Of a DNA stretch of 64,000 nucleotides, positions 54,930 to 62,748 are shown piece by piece. Made by a program: the position numbers and the translations under genes. This stretch comes from Saprospiraceae bacterium. Lineage in GTDB: Bacteria > Bacteroidota > Bacteroidia > Chitinophagales > Saprospiraceae. Location of the stretch: NCBI GenBank assembly GCA_016787525.1, contig JAEUUP010000026.1, positions 1 through 64,000 of the forward strand. The letters run 5' to 3'. The first letter of the stretch is position 1; every line of letters starts with the position of its first letter. Below the pieces are notes generated by a model that saw nothing but the letters and a program-made list of their open reading frames with translations, was not told where the DNA came from and did no database searches.

Positions 54930-57452
54930 ATGGCTAAATCCAAAATACTAGGTGATGATCCACGTACGCCAAAGCTTATGGGCGTGTTACTTTTGTTTTT
55001 TGCAACTTACCTCTTTGTTGCCTGCTTTTCTTATATTTTCACATGGCAAATTGACCAAGATAAAGTCAATCATTTTGAGTTCGACTTGATATTCCAAGAC
55101 ATCGAAGTATCCAATTGGCTTGGACGATTGGGGGCAATTGTTTCTCATTTTTTGGTGTTTTGGTTATTCGGGTTACCTTCGTTTTTCATCATTTATATAT
55201 TGCTGCAATACGGTCTGGGTATCATCAATGGTATTCCATTAGAGCGTTTTAGCGGGCGTTTGCGCAATTCATTGGCTTGGATGATTGGGTTGTCTGTCCT
55301 TTTTGGGTTTGTGTTTTATAAATCGGATTTTCCTTGGGGTGGCAATTTTGGTCGTTCAATCAGCGAATGGTTGATGAATTTTGTCGGTACAATTGGTACT
55401 TTTTTGCTCGTTCTACTCATTATTGCCTTTTTGATTATTTGGTCTTATAACCCAGAATTGAAAGGTCTGACTTTGACCAATTTCTTTGAGCAACTCAAGT
55501 CCGCCATTTTCGCATTGTGGGACGATAGATATAAAAATAAAACTTTCGACATAAAAGAAAATACCCGCCGCTTGACTGAAATGCCAAGCGAGAAGAAAGA
55601 AAAAACGACTACAAGCCCCCCCTCAGTATCTCTTGCTCCCATGAAGGCTGGCGAAAAATCTGTCATCGAAGAAGCTTTAGCGAAACCCGAACCTATTGCA
55701 GAACCCGAAGCAAAAGAAGAAGCTCAAGAAGTAGAAGATGGTGAGTTTGAACTCAATACAAAAAATCAAACGACTAAAGCGACAAGTTTGAAAGTAGGTG
55801 AAACAGAATTGGAAATAGAGGCCGCACCGCCTGCCGCAGAGCTATCCGATATACTACCAACTCCGCCTGTCAAAGCCGTTCAAGGTGAATTGTTCAATGA
55901 AAAACCTTATGGCGACATCTCGACTCCTTACGACCCAACACTCGACTTATCGGGCTATGAATACCCTGTTTTACCACTTTTGGATAATTATGAAGATCAA
56001 AAAGTGGAAATTGACCGCTCCGAGTTAGAGTCGAATAAAGACCAAATCATTGAAACACTGTTGAATTACAAAATTGAAATTGTTAAAATTCGAGCGACAA
56101 TTGGGCCAACAGTTACTCTTTATGAAATTGTACCAGCACCAGGTGTTCGCATTTCGCGCATTAAAAATTTGGAAGACGACATCGCTTTGAGTTTGGCGGC
56201 ATTGGGCATTCGTATCATCGCACCCATTCCAGGGCGCGGCACGATTGGTATCGAAGTGCCGAATAAAAACAAACAAATGGTCTCACTGCGTGAGATGTTG
56301 TCAAGCGACCGCTTCCGCAGAAGCGATATGGATTTGCCAATTGCATTGGGCAAGTCTATTTCAAATGAACCTATTGTTGTAGATTTGGCAAAAATGCCGC
56401 ATTTGCTCATTGCAGGTGCGACAGGGCAAGGTAAATCGGTGGGTATCAACACTATTCTGTGTTCACTTTTGTACAAAAAACACCCATCCCAACTCAAATT
56501 GGTCTTGATTGACCCTAAAAAAGTCGAGTTGTCACCTTATGCTAAAATTGACAGCCATTTTTTAGCTTATCTACCTGACCAACTTGAACCCATCATTACG
56601 GACACCGCGCAAGTTATCAAAACGCTCAATTCGTTGGTGATAGAGATGGAATCTCGTTACGATTTGCTCAAAAAAGCACAAGCTCGAAATATCAAAGAAT
56701 ATAATGACAAGTTCATTGCACGCCGTTTAAACCCAGAAAAGGGACATAAGTTTCTACCTTTCATTGTGTTGGTAGTTGACGAGTTTGCCGATTTGATTAT
56801 GACCGCTGGTAAGGAAATTGAATTACCGATTGGTCGTTTGGCACAATTGGCGCGTGCGGTAGGTATTCACTTGATTATCGCCACACAACGCCCCTCAGTA
56901 AACATCATTACGGGTGTCATCAAAGCCAACTTTCCAGCGCGTATTGCCTTCCGTGTGTCATCAAAAGTAGATTCGCGCACTATTTTGGATACCAATGGTG
57001 CAGACCAACTCATCGGACGTGGTGATATGCTTTTGACTGCAGGTTCTGACATTATTCGCTTGCAATGTGCTTTTGTAGATACGCCAGAAGTGGAACGTGT
57101 CATCAATTTCATTCACGAGCAACCTGGTTATCCACAGCCTTATTTCTTACCTGAGTTTACAGGCGGAGATGCTGCAACCAATGAAGTCGGTGCTGTGGAC
57201 ATCAATGACCTCGACGATATGTTGGAAGATGCTGCACGGTTGGTTGTTCAGAATCAACACGGTTCGACTTCGATGATTCAGCGTCGTCTGAAATTAGGTT
57301 ACAATCGAGCAGGTCGCATCATGGATCAATTGGAACATTTGGGCGTAGTCGGACCCAACGAGGGCTCAAAACCACGTGAAGTTTTGTTCCACGATGAGGT
57401 TGAGTTACAACGCTTTTTACAAGAGTTGAGGTCAAAACGCTTTGGTAATTGA
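54930..57452 (+). CDS. ftsK: DNA translocase FtsK/SpoIIIE
   Basis: An 840-residue septal motor. Four or five membrane helices lie in residues 15-180, then an acidic linker to about 355. The motor has Walker A AGATGQGKSVG near residue 493 and Walker B IVLVVDEFADL near 613. The C-terminal gamma winged helix (about 765-830, STSMIQRRLKLGYNRAGRIMDQLE) reads strand-oriented sites in other bacteria. Dispersed words: 55616 in the linker (PPSVS), 56891 in the conserved ATQRPSVNIITG motif where the natural residues already fit the word, and 57453 directly after the stop. Confidence 0.95.
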   Translation: MAKSKILGDDPRTPKLMGVLLLFFATYLFVACFSYIFTWQIDQDKVNHFEFDLIFQDIEVSNWLGRLGAIVSHFLVFWLFGLPSFFIIYILLQYGLGIINGIPLERFSGRLRNSLAWMIGLSVLFGFVFYKSDFPWGGNFGRSISEWLMNFVGTIGTFLLVLLIIAFLIIWSYNPELKGLTLTNFFEQLKSAIFALWDDRYKNKTFDIKENTRRLTEMPSEKKEKTTTSPPSVSLAPMKAGEKSVIEEALAKPEPIAEPEAKEEAQEVEDGEFELNTKNQTTKATSLKVGETELEIEAAPPAAELSDILPTPPVKAVQGELFNEKPYGDISTPYDPTLDLSGYEYPVLPLLDNYEDQKVEIDRSELESNKDQIIETLLNYKIEIVKIRATIGPTVTLYEIVPAPGVRISRIKNLEDDIALSLAALGIRIIAPIPGRGTIGIEVPNKNKQMVSLREMLSSDRFRRSDMDLPIALGKSISNEPIVVDLAKMPHLLIAGATGQGKSVGINTILCSLLYKKHPSQLKLVLIDPKKVELSPYAKIDSHFLAYLPDQLEPIITDTAQVIKTLNSLVIEMESRYDLLKKAQARNIKEYNDKFIARRLNPEKGHKFLPFIVLVVDEFADLIMTAGKEIELPIGRLAQLARAVGIHLIIATQRPSVNIITGVIKANFPARIAFRVSSKVDSRTILDTNGADQLIGRGDMLLTAGSDIIRLQCAFVDTPEVERVINFIHEQPGYPQPYFLPEFTGGDAATNEVGAVDINDLDDMLEDAARLVVQNQHGSTSMIQRRLKLGYNRAGRIMDQLEHLGVVGPNEGSKPREVLFHDEVELQRFLQELRSKRFGN

Positions 57453-57473
57453 CCCCCTCAGTATAAAATATAA

Positions 57474-57511
57474 AACCCTGTTGCTGAGAATATTATCTCG
57501 GCGACAGGGTT
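57474..57511 (+). terminator. hairpin after ftsK
   Basis: 16-pair stem (57474-57489 with 57496-57511, two G-T pairs) and six-base loop. There is no clear T run, so termination is plausible rather than certain; the dispersed word 57453-57463 sits just before it. Confidence 0.65.
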
Positions 57512-57531
57512 ACTCAAGAAGCTGAGAATTC

Positions 57532-58452
57532 ATGATTACCCACTATTTCAGTCTACAAAAAGCTCTAATAAACAGGCATCTACAAAGTTTCGGTGTCAAC
57601 CCTACTCTTGGATTTATAGGAGCGACGGGGCTTTTTTTTATACTTTCAAACCTATTCTTTCAAAGAATTGCTTACCCACAATTCATTTATGCGCTCTCTC
57701 CTATGTTTTTGATTGGTGCATTGGGTCAGCAAGAGAGAACTGATTTTCTGAAAATATGCTACGATAAAAAATTGTTTTATATCATTCGCAGCCTTGAAAA
57801 CGGTCTTATTACTTCGCCATTCAGCCTTTTTTTAATTTATAAAGGTTATTATTTACTAAGTTTATCTTCTTTGCTGTTGTCGCTTATTTTTGTTTTCAGT
57901 AATTTACTTAAAAACTCAAGTTTGACAATACCTACACCATTTGGCAACTTTCCTTTCGAGTTTACTATTGGTTTCCGTAAAAGTTTTGTACTCATTATCG
58001 CTATTTATGCGCTTACAGGTATTGCTATTTATGTCGGTAATTTCAATCTTGGTTTATTTGTCCTTTTAGGTGTGGGTCTTTTAGGTGCTTTTTTCTACAA
58101 CACCACCGAGCCTTATTTTTTTATTTGGATAGATTCAAGAGATGAAAAAGACTTTATTCTTTATAAAATCAAGGTTGCTATTTTATACACTACGCTTTTA
58201 GCTCTACCAATTTCGACAGCACTCGCTTTTTCACATCCGCATGATATATGGCTTATTTTAGGCTTCCAAATTCTGAGTTACCTTTATGTAGTATTAGGTC
58301 TTTTGGGTAAATATGCCGCCTATCCTTCCGATTTAAACTTAAAACAGGCGTTTGCTATCGCTTTATGCTATATGGCACCTCCTGTCTTGGTTTTTATCAT
58401 ACCCTTATTTTATAAACATGCATTAGACAGACTTAAACCCATTTTGAAATGA
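57532..58452 (+). CDS. multi-span membrane protein, probable ABC exporter permease
   Basis: A 306-residue protein with about seven hydrophobic helices and no recognised catalytic motif. Its stop overlaps the start of an ABC ATPase by four bases, so the two are translationally coupled and probably form one transporter. Substrate unknown. Confidence 0.8.
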   Translation: MITHYFSLQKALINRHLQSFGVNPTLGFIGATGLFFILSNLFFQRIAYPQFIYALSPMFLIGALGQQERTDFLKICYDKKLFYIIRSLENGLITSPFSLFLIYKGYYLLSLSSLLLSLIFVFSNLLKNSSLTIPTPFGNFPFEFTIGFRKSFVLIIAIYALTGIAIYVGNFNLGLFVLLGVGLLGAFFYNTTEPYFFIWIDSRDEKDFILYKIKVAILYTTLLALPISTALAFSHPHDIWLILGFQILSYLYVVLGLLGKYAAYPSDLNLKQAFAIALCYMAPPVLVFIIPLFYKHALDRLKPILK

Positions 58453-59129
58453 TAGAAATAAAAAAACTAACCAAAAATTACGGCTCTAAACAAGTCTTAG
58501 ATAATATAGAACTTTTGTTCATAAAAGGAAATGTTTATGGCATTGTAGGTGAAAATGGTGCAGGAAAAACAACTTTATTTCGTTGTATGGCAGGTATTGA
58601 GCTTTACGATGGTAAAATTATGTATAAAAATGGGCAACTCAAAAAAGTCTTGGGCTATTTACCCACAGATTTGTTTTTCTTTCCCAAAATGACCGCCCGT
58701 GAATATTTACAATTACTCTGCAACGCCCGACAAGTGACTGCACCTAACTTCGATGAGGTCAATATTTTTGATTTGCCTTTAGACCAATATGCTGATACTT
58801 ACTCGACAGGCATGAAAAAAAAATTAGCTTTAAATGCTCTTTTGCTTCAAAAAAATGACGTATTCATACTTGACGAGCCATTCAATGGAGTGGATATTCA
58901 TAGCAATATTTTAATTAAAGAATTGATAGTAAAACTCAAAAGGTTGAATAAGATAGTGATTATATCATCACATATTTTTTCTACTTTAAATGACACTTGT
59001 GACTATCTGCACCTTCTAAAAAACGGAGCAATCCATAAAAGTGTTGATAAAGCGCATTTTAGCAGCATCGAGGAGGATATGAAGAGTTCTAATATTCTCA
59101 ATAAAATAGACAAACTAAACATCCTATAA
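58449..59129 (+). CDS. ABC transporter ATP-binding protein
   Basis: A 226-residue ATPase. Walker A GENGAGKTT near residue 36, signature TYSTGMKKKLALNAL (a degenerate LSGGQ), Walker B VFILDEPFNGVD and switch His in ISSHI. The STGMKKK form is typical of drug or lantibiotic-type exporters and gliding-type GldA systems. Partner: the overlapping membrane gene. Confidence 0.93.
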   Translation: MIEIKKLTKNYGSKQVLDNIELLFIKGNVYGIVGENGAGKTTLFRCMAGIELYDGKIMYKNGQLKKVLGYLPTDLFFFPKMTAREYLQLLCNARQVTAPNFDEVNIFDLPLDQYADTYSTGMKKKLALNALLLQKNDVFILDEPFNGVDIHSNILIKELIVKLKRLNKIVIISSHIFSTLNDTCDYLHLLKNGAIHKSVDKAHFSSIEEDMKSSNILNKIDKLNIL

Positions 59130-59133
59130 AACA

Positions 59134-59183
59134 CCCCTCAGTAAAAACGAGAGACGTTCTAAATACACATTCAGAACGCCTCT
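59134..59183 (-). terminator. terminator between convergent genes, with dispersed word in the tail
   Basis: A 10-pair stem with one mismatch (59151-59160 with 59173-59182). Read leftwards it is followed by CGTTTTTACTGAGGGG: the T run merges with the word at 59134-59143. It fits the end of the fasciclin gene. Confidence 0.65.
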
Positions 59184-59218
59184 GTCACCTCTAATAATTT
59201 AGGACACAACTCTTTTTT

Positions 59219-59812
59219 CTACATTTTTGGCAATAAGACAGCATCTATAGAATGAATAACACCATTAGATTGATATACATCATAGGTATTGATATTCGCA
59301 GAAGCCCCATTTTCATCCCAAACAATGATATTGTGCATACCATTCATTTTAAACCATAGCTTTCCACCCGACACTGTGGGCAATTCTGCTTTCCCTTTAC
59401 CCTTCTTGATAAGTGCTGCGATGGCATTGAAATCGTATTTACCTCCTACAACGTGGTAAGTCAGCACTTTTGTCAAAGTTGCCTTGTTTTCAGGCTTCAA
59501 AAGCGTTTCTACTGTGCCTTCAGGCAAGTTTTCAAAAGCGTCATTCACTGGCGCAAAAACAGTAAAAGGTCCTGTACCTTGCAATACATCCACCAAACCC
59601 GCTGCTTTCACAGCAGCAACAAGGGTCGTATGTGCTTTTGAGTTGACAGCATTTTGCACAATGTTTTTCAATGGAAACATAGCTTCTCCACCCACTTGAA
59701 CCGTTTTAGGTTCTGGTTTTTTCATACTTGTTGCTGATTGAGCATTGCTCGTGTGCATACCGATTGTTGAGACTGCTACGACAAGAGCAGCCGTTCTAAT
59801 GAAATTTTTCAT
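59219..59812 (-). CDS. secreted fasciclin-domain protein
   Basis: A 197-residue exported protein. Signal peptide to about residue 24 (MHTSNAQ). One fasciclin (FAS1) domain spans about 50-195: TLVAAVKAAGLVDVLQGTGPFTVFAPVNDAF, then LTYHVVGGKYDF and the H2-box NGVIHSIDAVLLP. FAS1 domains mediate adhesion. Single gene. Confidence 0.93.
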   Translation of the reverse strand: MKNFIRTAALVVAVSTIGMHTSNAQSATSMKKPEPKTVQVGGEAMFPLKNIVQNAVNSKAHTTLVAAVKAAGLVDVLQGTGPFTVFAPVNDAFENLPEGTVETLLKPENKATLTKVLTYHVVGGKYDFNAIAALIKKGKGKAELPTVSGGKLWFKMNGMHNIIVWDENGASANINTYDVYQSNGVIHSIDAVLLPKM

Positions 59813-60175
59813 GTAATTAGAATTTTTTAAAAATTAAAGAAATGAATTAGGTTGAAACCTCTTTTGAAAATTATGTGATTATGAATTTGTCAATGTGAAA
59901 GTGATTCAATTTGTTGTTCTGCTTTTATCTACGATTGTAAGGTTCTAATTGGATTTCTAAATAATGATTTTTTTTGAAACAGTTTTACACCCCCAATTGT
60001 GTTGTCATTTCTGTAATCATTTACGAAAGTCAAAGAGGCTTCGGTTTTTCAACTTTTAAAAAAAATTAAAAAAACAGAAAAATACTGAGGGGGTATCCTC
60101 GATTTCATTTGTCATATCCACATGAAAGCATTTGCAACTATATTTTTAAAAATTCAATCACGTTTACTTTAAGTC
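59813..60175. other. divergent intergenic region
   Basis: About 360 AT-rich bases with one dispersed word (60083-60093). No further element is recognised. Confidence 0.5.
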
Positions 60176-60835
60176 ATGAAAAAGCTATTGTATTTCAGTC
60201 TTTTATGCTCAATTATGTTTTCGTTGAACAGTTGTTTCGTTGAACCTATTTCGGGTTCTGGTCGAATTGGAAGCGAAAGCAGGGTTTTAAGCAATACCAA
60301 TTTTACGGAAATTCGGGTGGAAGGCTCAATGGACGTACTCGTAAAACAAGGCGACAGTGTAAAAATTGTTGCCAAAGATTTTGAAAACCTACTGCCTTAT
60401 CTCGAAACACGAGTCGTTGGCAATGCGCTTGTGGTGTCTTATCGCGACAACACTTGGGTCAGAAATACGGCTGGCGAAGTAACTGTCACGATGCCACGAT
60501 TGACCAATGTAGAACTATCTGGTTCGGGCAATATTGGTACTGTTGGTTCATTCAATTTCAACGATATTGGCATGAACATCAGTGGTTCGGGCAATTTTTC
60601 CTTCATCGGAACAGCTAAAAATATGAATGCCAAAGTCAGCGGTTCGGGTGATATTAGGGCTTATGACTTGGTCTGCGATGTCGCCAATGTCAAAATCAGC
60701 GGCTCAGGCAATATGCAACTGAATATTGTCCGCCAGTTAGATGCGACGATTTCGGGTAGTGGCGATATCATTTACAAAGGGACTCCTTCAGTCAGTTCGA
60801 GCGTGTCGGGCAGTGGAAAGATTCGAAGATTTTAA
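60176..60835 (+). CDS. secreted DUF2807 (GIN-domain) protein
   Basis: A 219-residue exported protein; the N terminus is lipoprotein-like (LLCSIMFSLNSCFVEP, possible lipobox Cys near residue 21). A DUF2807 right-handed beta-helix follows, with the motif SGSGN or SGSGD repeated about six times between residues 115 and 215. The family is often described as adhesin-head-like; function is unproven. It is followed by the inverted repeat at 60848-60910. Confidence 0.88.
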   Translation: MKKLLYFSLLCSIMFSLNSCFVEPISGSGRIGSESRVLSNTNFTEIRVEGSMDVLVKQGDSVKIVAKDFENLLPYLETRVVGNALVVSYRDNTWVRNTAGEVTVTMPRLTNVELSGSGNIGTVGSFNFNDIGMNISGSGNFSFIGTAKNMNAKVSGSGDIRAYDLVCDVANVKISGSGNMQLNIVRQLDATISGSGDIIYKGTPSVSSSVSGSGKIRRF

Positions 60836-60847
60836 GTAAAGGGCTGC

Positions 60848-60910
60848 AAGATTTTGAGTACAAAGATTTTTAACCCCTCAGTAAAGAATGGTCTTTGTAC
60901 TCAAAATCTT
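60848..60910. repeat. 19-bp perfect inverted repeat with the dispersed word in its loop
   Basis: 60848-60866 pairs perfectly with 60892-60910; the 25-base loop holds CCCCTCAGTA (60874-60883). The right arm abuts the -7 element TATCTTTG (60912-60919). It can end the DUF2807 transcript and at the same time lie across the sigma-gene promoter. Confidence 0.85.
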
Positions 60911-60911
60911 T

Positions 60912-60919
60912 TATCTTTG
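60912..60919 (+). promoter_or_regulatory. -7 element of the FecI-type sigma gene
   Basis: TATCTTTG is an exact TAnnTTTG. The nearest TTG (60895-60897) is only 14 bases upstream, shorter than usual. The element lies inside the longest open frame, which argues for a downstream start codon. Confidence 0.5.
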
Positions 60920-60968
60920 TACTTCAATCTATGTCAAAATCATTAATCGTACACTAAACCAATTCTTT

Positions 60969-61544
60969 GTGCAAGTCATTGAAAAAGAGGCACTTATTGC
61001 TATAAAACAAGGTAATGAGTCGTCATTTGAGCAGTTGTTTCGGGCGTTTTACCCGCGCTTATGTGCTTATGCTCGAACTATATTGACCGATAGTGAGGAA
61101 GCAGAAGAAATCGTGCAAACCTTGTTTTGTCGGCTATGGGAGCAACGAGCGACGCTCGAAGTGACAACTTCGGTGCAAGCCTACTTATTTAGGGCCGTGC
61201 GCAATGCCAGTTTAAATCAAATAAAGAAAGTTCAAATTAGAGATGCCTATAAAGCCATGAATTTGGAAGAAATAAACCAAAATCCAGAGTTTCAGCCCGA
61301 TCATACAACGACGGACGACTTGCGGCAGCGCATCGAACGTGCTATTGCAGACCTGCCCGAACAATGTCGTTTGATATTCAGAATGAGCCGTTTCGAGGAG
61401 TTGAAATACAAAGAAATTGCCGATTCACTGGGTATTTCTGTCAAAACAGTGGAAAATCAGATGGGTAAAGCTTTGAAAATTTTACGATTTAAATTAGCAG
61501 ATTTTTTGACTATTGCTTGGGTGATGTACTTATTGAGGTTTTAA
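60969..61544 (+). CDS. FecI-like ECF sigma factor
   Basis: About 191 residues from the GTG at 60969; the frame is open from an ATG at 60888, but that part spans the -7 element and is not sigma-like. Region 2: FEQLFRAFYPRLCAYARTI, EEAEEIVQTLFCRLWE. Region 4: IADLPEQCRLIFRMSRFEELKYKEIADSLGISVKTVENQMGKAL. It is followed after about 90 bases by a FecR-type anti-sigma gene, then an STN-domain protein: a trans-envelope signalling set. Confidence 0.9.
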   Translation: MQVIEKEALIAIKQGNESSFEQLFRAFYPRLCAYARTILTDSEEAEEIVQTLFCRLWEQRATLEVTTSVQAYLFRAVRNASLNQIKKVQIRDAYKAMNLEEINQNPEFQPDHTTTDDLRQRIERAIADLPEQCRLIFRMSRFEELKYKEIADSLGISVKTVENQMGKALKILRFKLADFLTIAWVMYLLRF

Positions 61545-61633
61545 AACTATGCCCCAGTAAGGTCAGATTTACGAATTTTTTAATTTCGTAAATCTTGGTT
61601 AAATTCAGTATTAAGATTGAAAACTTGGTTTGA

Positions 61634-62641
61634 ATGAACGAACTATACGAAATAGATGATTTAATCGCAAAAGTCCTTGCCGACGAAGCGACGGCCGACG
61701 AACAACAAACCGTCGAAGCTTGGCTTGATGTGTCGCCTGATAATCGGAAGTATTTTGAGGATTTGAAGCGAATATGGTTTGAAAGCGGTGATGCTGTGGA
61801 AACGCTCACTGTGGACACCGATGCAGCGTGGCAAAAGGTGCGACAACGCATACACGAGCCGCCAGTGGTGCAAATGCCCAAAAAATTGACTGTCAAATGG
61901 TTATCAACTGCTAATATTATGAAAATAGCTGCTGCCGTACTGGTTTTGTTCGGTGCGATTCAGTTTTTCAATAAAGGCGACGCTGTTTTGAAAGATAAAG
62001 AAATCGTTGCTATGGCTGCTGTTTTGCAGGATACGCTATCCGACGGTTCAAAGGTGAGTTTGAATAAAAAATCGAGTTTGTCAACTGTTTTTTCTAAAAA
62101 AGAAAGACGTGTAAAACTCGCTGGAGAAGCCTTTTTCGATGTGGCGCACGATACTGAAAAACCATTTGTTATTGAAGTTAAAACCTTGGAAATCAAAGTA
62201 GTAGGCACATCATTTAATGTGGATAATTTGTCAGAAGTCGGAAAAGTGGTCGTTGTAGTCGAAACAGGCAAGGTTTTACTGAGGGGGGCAAATGGCGCAG
62301 AAATTTATTTGGAAAAAGGAGAAAAAGCCATTTATGATGTTGCCACAGGGCAGTTTGAAAAAGCGAAAAACATGGATAAAAATGTAACCGCTTATAAAAC
62401 AAACCGCTTGGATTTTGATAGAACAACTTTGCATGATGTGGTCAAACAAATTAATATGCTTTTTGATGCTCAGATTGAAATTGCTTCGCCCGAAATTGAG
62501 AACTGTTTGATTAACTCGACTTATCAAAAAGGCGACGATTTAGAGTCTTATTTTACGGACATTATTGGCGAATCCGTCAATTTGAGAGTAGAAAAAACGG
62601 GCGATAAAATCATACTGAGGGGGGCAGGTTTTAGAGAATAG
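61634..62641 (+). CDS. FecR-type anti-sigma factor
   Basis: A 335-residue bitopic regulator. Residues 1-85 are the cytoplasmic sigma-binding part (ADEATADEQQTVEAWL). One membrane helix lies at about 95-112. The periplasmic FecR domain (about 130-230) has LSDGSKVSLNKKSSL, LAGEAFFDVAHDTEKPFVIEV and VVGTSFNV. A DUF4974 domain ends it (about 255-333). It holds the upstream sigma factor until a receptor signals. Dispersed words encode LLRG (62277) and, near the C terminus, ILRG (62613). Confidence 0.93.
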   Translation: MNELYEIDDLIAKVLADEATADEQQTVEAWLDVSPDNRKYFEDLKRIWFESGDAVETLTVDTDAAWQKVRQRIHEPPVVQMPKKLTVKWLSTANIMKIAAAVLVLFGAIQFFNKGDAVLKDKEIVAMAAVLQDTLSDGSKVSLNKKSSLSTVFSKKERRVKLAGEAFFDVAHDTEKPFVIEVKTLEIKVVGTSFNVDNLSEVGKVVVVVETGKVLLRGANGAEIYLEKGEKAIYDVATGQFEKAKNMDKNVTAYKTNRLDFDRTTLHDVVKQINMLFDAQIEIASPEIENCLINSTYQKGDDLESYFTDIIGESVNLRVEKTGDKIILRGAGFRE

Positions 62642-62748
62642 TGTTTCCATATCGTCGAAAAAAGGCACTCTGTCGAAATTGATTTCTCGTTTTTTTTCAC
62701 AACACTAATTTTAGATTTTGAAAAAACAAGATTCAAAATCAACGATTT

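Noticed and set aside
60888-60968. ATG at 60888 as start of the sigma factor
   Set aside because: The stretch contains the -7 promoter element and does not resemble sigma region 1 or 2; GTG at 60969 is preferred.
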